From: Tachypleus tridentatus
Lineage: Eukaryota; Arthropoda; Merostomata; Xiphosura; Limulidae
Assembly (NCBI RefSeq): GCF_004210375.1
Contig: NC_134830.1
Span: forward strand, 65,822,326 to 65,886,325
DNA: 64,000 nucleotides
Direction of reading: 5' to 3'
Shown: positions 47,133 through 58,100 of the stretch, piece by piece
How the letters are laid out: every line of letters begins with the position of its first letter
Numbering within the stretch: position 1 is the stretch's first letter
Translations under genes and position numbers: made by a program
Notes under the pieces: generated by a model
What the model saw: the letters and a program-made list of their open reading frames with translations, nothing else
The model's database searches: none
What the model was told of the DNA's origin: nothing

Positions 47133-48898
47133 AGCAAAGTTACTTTCGTAATTGTTACTTATATCATGTTATTTGTTTATGTAAAACAACAATATTCTAT
47201 TTCATCAATTCGATTTTTTCGACGATGGATTGTTGAGTAGTTAATTATTTAAGTGTTCCAAAACATTAACTAAATGGTAAAATTTATTTACACCGATAGT
47301 CAAAAACATTTTGTTTAATGACACTTTAACCTGAGCATAAATAAACATACATAAGTCTAAACACATGTTGAGAAGTGTGCTATTTTCATATATTTTGTTT
47401 ACTTTTTACACAACTTTAACATATGTTGTACAAGTGTAATAATGTATCAGAGCATGAAAAGAAAAATTTATAAACACCTATTAGTCAGAAATATATAAAC
47501 TAAGTAGATTTTAGTTCAATTAACTGAACAAATGGAACGTCAATAAAAGCAAGAGAAAATTAGTGATTTCTATTTTCCAGAAATAAACGTAATGCCCAGC
47601 AATAAAATATTGCAATAACATTCCTCGTTGTAAATGCACGAATTCTGTTTGACCTGAAAGCAATTTACGGAAAACAAAACGTCATAATAACGTATAAATG
47701 CAGACCTTTGAAATACAACAAATGGAAACTATTATTACAATATTTCCTTCTTTTTTGCATGGAATACCATTGTATATCTGTTTCGAATAATAGTAACATT
47801 GTTCAAAGAACACCTACCACATATTTGTACACAACAATACCTCATGATCACATATCTGTGTACACGTAAACTGAAATTAAATCTGTAAACAGACTCTGGT
47901 TGATTATAACGGACATTAAAATACGTTACATATATAGAGATTAAAAAGCTTCATTGAAAAAATTATCTTAGAGAATAAAACGTGCAAGTAGAATCTTATT
48001 ACTCTATTAATTCGTTAAGTTATTATTTCAGTTTACGAAACACTGAATGTAAGGTTTCTTACTATTTAGTTGTGTTTCATGTTAAAACACCTACAAATTT
48101 TACTCTTTCTATTCTGTTATGTACTCAAACTTCTTAAAAGATATTTTTAAAGGTTATATAATTGTTATTTATATATATGTAGTTCTTGTATGTAAAAAAG
48201 CAGAAAAAAATACATACTTTGTAACGATATTAGTATAACTTAGTTTATTAGAAAATCATCCTTAAAATCTATTATAAATCTAAATTGTAGACTAAAAACT
48301 CTAAAAAAGAATATCTATCTGAAGATTCGGTATGATTTATTTACGCATAGTTCTTTGTCATTATTAATTTATTGTTATATGCATTTAAAGACGTTGAACA
48401 ACACTGTCGACAAAATGTTGCGAATAAAACTCAAGTAGTCATATCTTTTCACTCTTCTTCCAGTTTACCCCTTTTTAATTCGTAGATTGGAAATGTCCAC
48501 CAAATGAAAGAAAATATTTGAATTTATATCAATTATCACAGCTAATGTGATTTTAATAATTTACAATAGTCTAATGTTAGGTTGAAAAAATCTTACAAAT
48601 AATAATTTAAAAATATATAAAATAAGACAATTCGTGAAATGTCACATTACATGATTTCGAAACACATTTAATACTCCGCAAAACGTATACCTACAACTGA
48701 ATTCAGGCAAGAGAAATGTAAAATAAAAATTAAATATCTATTTACTATGCACACTTCTTTGCATACGACTCCAGCTCTGTATATTGGGGACCAATCCTGG
48801 AAACTTCAAGCTTGATAACTTCAGAAACGCTTCAAAAAGAAGCCAGAACATCAACTAAAACTCCAGTTTTGAAACAGGTTTAACAGTCTCCTTGACTA
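47133..48898. other. 3' flank of the Ly6-like gene
   Basis: No separate gene supported. The 3' untranslated part of the minus-strand Ly6-like gene must lie at the high-coordinate end of this stretch. Several minus-strand ATTAAA/AATAAA hexamers occur, none clearly the site of use. Confidence 0.45.
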
Positions 48899-49110
48899 TC
48901 AAGGTAAGAGTAAGTGTGAGAAAATCGTAAACAAAAGCAACAGTATTTGTTTGAAACTCCATGTTATCCACGAGGGGGCACTGTTGCAACCATCTCCCGT
49001 GCACGTGTACACGCACGAACGATATTCACGATCATCACCTGGGCGACGAATATATTCACAGTTGTTGCCATGGTCACGAGACGAGCAAAATCGCTTGGTT
49101 CCTATCTCAC
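48899..49110 (-). CDS. Ly6-like gene exon 3: finger 3, CN motif, GPI signal
   Basis: Residues 69-138. Acceptor TTTTTTCTCCAG. Contains cysteines 6-10 including the CVYTCTGDGCN end of the fold, then the hydrophobic C-terminus and TGA. Confidence 0.9.
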
Positions 49111-52100
49111 CTGGAGAAAAAATGAATAACATATTCTAGCCTAAGGCAGAAATCAGTTGGAAATAATACCAGGTTTAGAATTTACATTTAATAAAACATA
49201 TAACAGTAACCAGGAAACAGAATATTTTATCTCTAGTTTATTTTATGGTTTGTACTATAATAATCTCACATGGTTGCGCCCCCAGCGGAACAGCGGTATA
49301 TCTGCGGACTCACACCGCCAGAAACCAGATTTCGATACTCGCGGCGGGCAGATCACAGATAGCCTAATGTGCTGCTTTGTGCTTAATTCCAAACAAAAAT
49401 CTCATATGGTTGCTGTTAATGTGGGCTGTACCATAAACACCATAAACAGTGCAGTCCACATTTGAGAAACAAGTGTAGTAATTATCGTAAAAGAGTGCGT
49501 GTGTATGTGTATCAGAAAACAAACCGGTTAGATTATAAACCTATAATTAACCAGTATTTTTCCTGCTCCTTACTAGTCATAAGCATCTGTGGACAAATGT
49601 TTTCAAATACTATGTGGCAAATAGTTGCTGTAATTTAAATTTCAGTGTCACCTAGAAATATGCATGCTTTACTAATAATTATCTATTTGATTAATAAGAG
49701 TAAAACTTATGAATATCTTGAACAAACAGTCTAATTTAAAAATATCAGGTCTTGACTAAACTTTAAAAAATAAGCTATTTTGAGAAAATATTAAGTTCTA
49801 CTGTTAAGTTGCCTACTTTACTGATACCCAAAATTAAAACGTAATCGCTGCTATTACTATTTGTCAGTATAATTCATACCTTCATACATTCCTGTGGTCT
49901 TTATACAAAAGGTAGCTTCAAAAATGTCGTCACAAGATTCTGGTTTCAGCACAGAATTGTCTTTTCTGAATTCTTCTACACAATGCATGTCAATATTAGA
50001 CTCACATCTATAACACTCGATAGCCCAAACTATAACAAAAACAAACAAAAAATAAAGAACCTATATACCCCACGAACATCTAATAAATGTCACATTTTTA
50101 ATGTAAGACACAAACATTTTTGAAAATATGTTCAAACAATGAGAAGTAAATGATGTAGCTGCTCACGCACTTCTATTAATAAACAGATTTAACCTTTAAT
50201 TCGATTCACCCACATCACTACATTGTAAGACAAATATAATTATAGTATTTTAATATATTTGTATCCTCAGAATACGCCACGATGGAAACGCAAAGAATTT
50301 ATTTTCAGCTGCAAAATAAATGCTAATAATAATACAAAAGAAAGTTGTATTGAAATAATAATTTCTTAAAATACACAGGATTTGAAATATTAATCCTATG
50401 AACAGATAAACGTTGGAACATTGTTACAACGTTTTTTTCGAAAAAAATTATCTAAGTAGAAAACATCTACAAAATACAGAAAAGACGAGGTTTTCATGTG
50501 ATCCCTTCTTCAAACAGAAATCCTTATAAACTATTTTTGTTAAACAAATGTTTTTGAAAATTTATAAAATTAAACTGGTTAAAGCCTTAACGATATTTAC
50601 AGAACCTTTGTTATTATTCTGTCAATAAACGTAAAGAAAACTAACATTTCTCACCTGATAGTACTACGAAAACTTTTTATTTCAGCTAAACCTTCCTCCT
50701 TGTGGCTTCTTAAATACTAACAACACAAACCTTAATTACAGTAATATCCACATTGTCTCTTCTTGGGGGAAACTTCTTCCAGTTACAATTTTAATACTAG
50801 TTTTTGGTACAAACAAGTGTTAATTTCCACACATTTCTGAGTGAAACATGGTACACAGTTTACACTATCCAACACTTGGACTTCATTTTGTGAACTCTAA
50901 ATGCAAATTTTATATTTATGTTCTGACTAACACAAACTACTGTTATTAAGATTTCATTTACCAGAATTAGATGCTCTTTAAGGGGCACGGGTTCTGGTAA
51001 CATAATAGTACAAACTATAAACTCTATTATCACAATATTTGACACAATACCTCTGATAGAATGATGTTGTCAAACATAATGTTTACATTTTAACTAAATT
51101 TTGTGGAACTATATACAGCTTTTCTTAGATGTACCAACAGGCAGATTTACATTTTAAACATTAAGCATTACTCGCTTTCACTTTGAAACTTGGGAGATAA
51201 AAGACGAATATTAGAAAAGAAATTTTATTAAACATATAAAAATAAAAAATAACGTTTATATTAAAGCAAAATTTAGCATCAAACTGTCCAATGAGATAAT
51301 TCAAAAAACAACTTGTATTTTTAAATTGTAAATATCGAACATTTAATTTCAAAGAAAAATATGATTTTGCATTTGGCAAGAACTTACATTTTAAGCTATG
51401 TATAAAGCACAATCATCTGTGTGTCTGTCTGTTGTTGGGCGATCTCAACCAACCTATGTGGGATGATAGTTTGCAACAAGGGATATGTTAATGAGGGGTT
51501 CTCAATCTCTTCTACCCGTCCCCCTATTATTGCTGTTATTGAACATTATTGTTGACGTAAGTTAACGTTAACAAGATTCATAGAACGTGTCACTCCCTTA
51601 CATCAAAACAAATAAAATTAAGTTTTCTATAACATAACATACACACGGTGCGAAGGTTTAAGGAACTTAGGAACAGATAAACCCGGTGATACTAAAAAAA
51701 TTCTTTCTCTTCACCCCGCACATGATACTTTTTAATTTTGCTATCCCCCGAAAAAAAAATCACATACACAGAAGCAAACAAATATAAGCGGGAAAGAGCC
51801 GACGACAGGAACCAAGCGATGAGTGTGAGCATTGCAAGATCAACGGCCGATATGGAGCTTAAGGTCCATCAGAACGGCGGGGATCCGTAGATCCTATACC
51901 AATATTTGATGTGGGGGAAACGGGAGAACCTCGGGAAAACCCACTTTCACTAGCTGGCACCAATGAAGCCACATAGTGCCTATGAGACTAGTGTGGATTT
52001 GGTGTTGTTTTGATTTCGCGCAAACGTATACGAGGGTTATCTGCGCTATCCGTCCCTAATTTGGCAACGTAAGACTAGAGGGAAGACAGTGAAAACAACC

Positions 52101-55100
52101 TTCCGCCAATTCTTGGGCTACTCTATTACCAACGAATAGTGGAGTTGATCATCACATAGTAATGCCCCCACGGATGAAAGGGCGACCATGTTTGGTGTGA
52201 CGGGGATTCGAACCCGTGACCCTCGGATTACGAGTCAAGTGCCTTAACCACCTGGTCAAGCCGGGCAACGTGAAAAGAAAGGAAAGCCTGATAATTCAAC
52301 CGACTTTAAGGTTCCTGAAGATAACCCAGTTCTTGAGGCATGGTTTGAGATAAATGGTGCGCGGCAACGATTTTTTCTGTCATTTGATAAGAGGTCGCTA
52401 TCATGAATTAGAAAAACGATGGGTCATCAGACCAGCTTAGGGCGCCAGAAGGAGGATATAGGGAGGCCGTTCCTGGACATGAACGTCAATACTCGATTCT
52501 ATCCGGTTTGAGTTCGATGAGTTCTTCTATTTCTGTCTGGGACGACTTGAGTCTTCTCGCTAATTTGGTTTGTGTCGTCTTACTGAACGTGACGTTGATG
52601 TCTGTTGCAATTGACGCGTATGCAGTCTTAATTTGCATGGGTTGAGTCTGGCTTGAAGCTGTCTTCTTCGGAAATAGGTCGCTATTGAATATTACTGTCA
52701 AACTCGGTCAGAGTATCCTTGTCTTTCTTCTTAAAGTTGAGTGTGGATATGTTTCTGACAGCAGAGATAATAGGCACCAATGGAGTACAAAAGCTTACTG
52801 AACGAGGAGTATTCTGATTGACAGACTTGGCATGATGGAGTAGAATACCATAGCGCGGGGCCACACAAACGTCTTTTATATCTCAGACAATGCGCTAACA
52901 TTCTTATTGATGAATGCGATGAAAAAAAAAAACACCGTCACTGTTGCAATAATATATAAATTCAGCTAAAGTTTCTACTCCAACAGCCACAGTAAGGGTG
53001 ATATGAAGAGCAGTATCTTGAGTTATACCTACCTTGACCAGTGATCTTTCAACTTCGACCTGTAAGACACTTCTGTGGACAATAACCGTCTAATAGTTAA
53101 CCACGTAAAACACGTTTTATTGCTCTTTGAACCATGCCTAACTAATAATCCTGCAATGCTTAAATCACACAGTAAACGCATTGCTCAAGGTGAAGAAATG
53201 TCATGTTACACAAACAAAGGGAAACTGAAAAGTTACTTTAACATTTCCTTTCGTAAAGCTTAAGTAATATAAACAACTGATTTATTATTAATGTTTTGTT
53301 GCCAAATTTACTCATATACACTGGTAATAAAGTTGTTTAATTAACTTATGCATGTAATGCTGTAAATATTGGGCCTGGCATGGTCTGATGATTAAGGCAC
53401 TGGACTTGCTATCTGTGTGATATCCCCGTCACTGAACATGCTTGCCCTTTCAGCCATAGGGGTGTTAGTATGTGACGCTCAAGCCCACTATTTGTTGGTA
53501 AAAAAGTAGCCTATGAGTTGTCGGTTGGTGGTGTTGACTAGCTTTCTTCCCTCTACTCTATCACTACCATATTAGGTACGACTAGCGCAGAATGCCCTGG
53601 AATAGTTCGTTTAATTCAGGACAAAACTAAAAGAGAATTTGACTTCATTCGGATTACACGTATGAAACAATGGAAACTGAACCACACAAACCTAATATTA
53701 TCACTCAAATACAGCACAAGAAACCATCGCAGTATTCTACCATTATACAGAAGTCACAGCCCCGGACACAGACCCTCAGCTCCCGGCTGAAACCAAATCA
53801 TGTAAGCCGGAAGTCAACATTACAGCTATTAAGCGTCTAACCAAGGGATTCGCCCTCGTTATAAGAGTAGAGGCCCCTACTTCAATAGACTGTTGACATA
53901 ATGGTCGCAAGACGTAGTCAAACCCGGAACTATCACTATACACATACCAGGCACTAAATCAAACCCTAAAGCTTTTATTATAAAGGATTTACGCTCCACC
54001 ATTACAAATGAAGATATAAAAGTAGAACTTACGTAGAGACACATAAAGCATCAAGGTGGAACGCATATTCTCTAACAGGACACAAAAACTCACTAATTTA
54101 GTTAAAATACGCGTACACGGAGCATAAGATATCCAAAGCATATCATCCTCTGATATCAAAAATGCATAGCAGAACCCAATAAAATACCACGATAAATGTA
54201 ACCCAGTGTTACAACTACCAACGTCAGATATGTGGCAGATGCATGTACAGCTCTTCCACGCTGCTTAGGATATGCGAGGGTGGGACACAAAAACACAACC
54301 ATATTGCTGTTACTGCCAAGCGCAATATGTGGCAAACCACAAAGGATGCCAAAAATACAAGAACGCCAAAGCACGCATAATAAACATACTACATAACACA
54401 AACGTACAAGGAGAAAATCAAGAAACAAAGAGAACAACTTTATTGTCCAATACTCAAAGGAATCACAAACACAAATCAACAATCTACTAAACACACGTTC
54501 GCACAGGCAGCAAACATACACACAGAAACACTGTTACTAGCACATAAACAAACGCTGAACACACAACAAAATGAAACAATAACCAAAATAACAGAAACAG
54601 CCAAAATACGTTTCATCAATTCCTAGCACAATATAGAAACCCGCGAAATCAAGATGACAGCATCACACTAAGCATTAAAATAGTTATAGAACACTAACAT
54701 CATTACTACCACAGATCATACAATTACTCGTACTTCCACAAACATTACAGAATACAACTGCACAGCAAACATACTTTTCAGAAAGATACATAACCTTAGA
54801 ACATAAAATGGACACTGCCCTGAAAAGTTGTAGTAGAAACTGGCAGACAACCGAACCAGCTTACTTTAAAACCCCAAACACAGAACATTAAATAACAACA
54901 GTTCAGGAGGTCAGAAGAGGTCTACCCTCCGACATTCCAATAAAACTGCGATCCGGGCACAGCCAGACCAATATATGACAAATCCTTTTATCACAACGAA
55001 GATGCAGGAAATATTATACTTTTAATTACAAATCATTTACCTTTAAAGTATGTTAACTTCCGTGTTAAGGAAAACTTTAAACGTTTATAGGTACTTTATA

Positions 55101-58100
55101 GGTCTTTGCTGACTGAAAAATTACTGGACCAATACATCGATCAAAATAATTTATATATTACTTCGAACCAAAAGTAACTGGAATACTGGTATAAACTGAC
55201 ATTTGAAAAACATAACAATAAATATATATATATTTTGGCTCTGTTATACATCATCGCATTATACATCAATTCTAAATCCAGTTAAGTAGCAAGAACAATA
55301 GAGAATCCTCAACAGCCGTGGCACTCGAAATCATTTTAAGCAGGATTAGAGTAACTTAATCTGTGTGTGTTTCCTTACAGCAAAGCCACATCGGGCTATC
55401 TGCTGAGCTTACCGAAAGGAATCGAACCCCTGATTTTAGCATTGTAAATCTGTAGACTTACCGCTGTACTAGCGGGGGGCTAACTTAATTTATGAGGCCT
55501 TTGTTTCCCTTCCTATTAGTTACATTTTTGTACTCCAGCAAAACCAAGCGCGGGGCGTGCGTATACCACATTCGATTTTAATATTCATCAGAACCTCTAC
55601 CAGTCTACTCCCAAACCGAAATTCTTTAAGGCAGGATTAAAATAAACCAATATGTGAGACCTTGGACGGGGTCAAATACATCAGGAGAAAGAATTTGAAT
55701 TCCTGAGGTCAAAACTGCAACAGATCTCAAATCAGCAAAAAGATGACAGAACAATGTGCTAAAAGTTTATATCTATGAAAAAAAAAAAAAAACCTGAGTC
55801 GTTCTATGCGCCACTACGCCGTGGCTAAAAATAGCACTTGTTACTTTTATCTTCTATAATTTGTAATAACCTTTATATCACTGAAGACAAAAAAAAAGTT
55901 TAAAATTACGAGTTAATCTAGATAAATATCACGTAAGATTCTCAAGTCCCTCAGCGGCACAACTGTATGTCTGCAGGCTTCCAACCGGCTTTCGATACAC
56001 ATAGTCCATTGTGTTGCTTTGTACTCAACTTCAAACAAAACTTCCACATACTACTCCATTACCCTCCACGATTACCACTTAGAGATTTTGCAGATTTTTA
56101 AAAATGTAGGAATGAAACTAAAGAAGGTATACGGTAGTATTAAACCGTTCTCGTGATATCTAAACAATGGCGTTAAGAATTCAATATTACATTGTTAACT
56201 GATTTAGAGATACAAGCAGATACACTGCGAGAGGTTTATGAAAGATTTTTCTTTTGTTTATACAAAATACACCAGTGGCAATATAAAGATTGAAAGTACA
56301 TACAAATAAGATTATTCATGTTCACTGGGCTTGATTATTTAATATCATTTGATTTTCCATTTTAGTTGGCCTGGCATGGCCAAGCGCGTAAGGCGTGCGA
56401 CTCGTAATCTAAGGGTCGCAGGTTCGCGCCCGCGTCGCGCTAAACATGCTCGCCCTCCTAGCCGTGTGGGCGTATAATGTGACGGTCAATCCCACTATTT
56501 GTTGGTAAAGAGTAGCCCAAGACTTGGCGGTGGGTCGTGATGACTAGCTGCCTTCCCTCTAGTCTTGCACTGCAAAATTAGGGACGGCTAGCACAGATAG
56601 CCCTCGAGTAGCTTTGTGCGAAATTCCAAAACAAACAAACAAATCCATTTTAGTTTGTTGTTTTTTTTTATGGAAAAGCACAAAGTAGGACAACTTAAAA
56701 ACCATCTCACTCCAATATAAGTGTTTATCTTGAAAGTATAAACAATGTGTGAAAACGAAATCCATCAAATGACTGATGACATTTGAAAATGAAATGAAGT
56801 TGTAAAACTAATGTTTTGACACATGAATATAAATCAGTGGTTCTCAACCTTTTCTGACTTGCTGCACACTACAACAATCTGAAAATTTTCGCGGCACACC
56901 TGGAAAGCCTTAACGATTTTTTTTTTTTAGGTACACATTATACGGCAAGCGTTAAAAGCCTTAGAACGAAAATCACGGCCAAAGCAAGCGATATTAATGT
57001 CATCTGCACATTGACAATACTATCGTTTACTTTGGCCGTGAGTGTCGTTCTAAGGCTTTATAACGATTTTGTGGTATAGCAGAAAAATTAAAAAACCTTT
57101 TATTGTTACATATGTTTTCAATGTGACGCTTGTGTCTGCTTTCGAAAGCAAATCAAATTGATTTGTATGGCATATGACGACACAGTATGGCATATGAACT
57201 TCAAAAGGAAAAAATAAAAATATTTTTTTATTCTTAATTTTCGTTTTACTTAATCTTGAAACAGAACACTTTCGGTAACCCTGTGGAAATACATCTTGTA
57301 CAAAGTAACACTTTCACACTGAAAACAGCGTTTTCATAGCTTGTTCCTGGAGTACGTTGAAATCACTTCAACATCAGAAGACACGAGACATGCACAATAA
57401 ATCATTTTAAACACCAACAATCTTATGATTTCGTTATTTAGAACTCTGTCTCCTTGATGGTATGCTCATAATTCTAAAATTCAAACAACACGAGCAAAAT
57501 AGGCACAACACAGATAATCCATCGTGTAACTTTGCGCTAACAAAATAAAAACAAGAGCATTGGTTTAACGGTTTCTATCTCTGAGTAGTTTTATTCAATA
57601 AAAATAATAGAAAATCCACTACACTTACTGAAAACGAAGGCATTTTATTCCTTCCATCACGAGTTTTACAAACTCACTATGCAATACAATTAACTTATGA
57701 ATAACATTAAACAGTCAGTAATGTTATAAGTATCTACGGCAAAAAATGTATAACAATGAGCTAACTTACAAACTATCTCCTAACTAACTAACAATAGTGT
57801 TTTTATGTTGCTACAAACTTTTAAGTACTTACAGAGAATTCCTAATGTCATGTAATATCTACATACTCAGAAAATTTCTAGGCGTCACACCTCGTCTTTG
57901 CGTCATGCTAAAACTTCTAATAAACAACAAACACTGTCTTAATAACACACTAAAATATTGCTCACAAAAGTATTTTCTTCATCTTATGTTTAATTTTGAT
58001 TATGTTTTCATGGAAGTTGAAGTGCTTAAGGTCTATCAGGTATAAATAATTTTTACTGCAGTCACAATAATTTAAACATTATAGCTGAAACAGTAAACAT

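Noticed and set aside
49157-49465. 102-codon plus-strand open frame
   Set aside because: It runs through a family-C SINE, antisense to intron 2 of the Ly6-like gene.
54156-54521. 121-codon minus-strand open frame rich in Cys and Leu
   Set aside because: It lies antisense to the LINE ORF1 zinc-knuckle remnant; the Cys content is a reflection of the A/C-rich plus strand.
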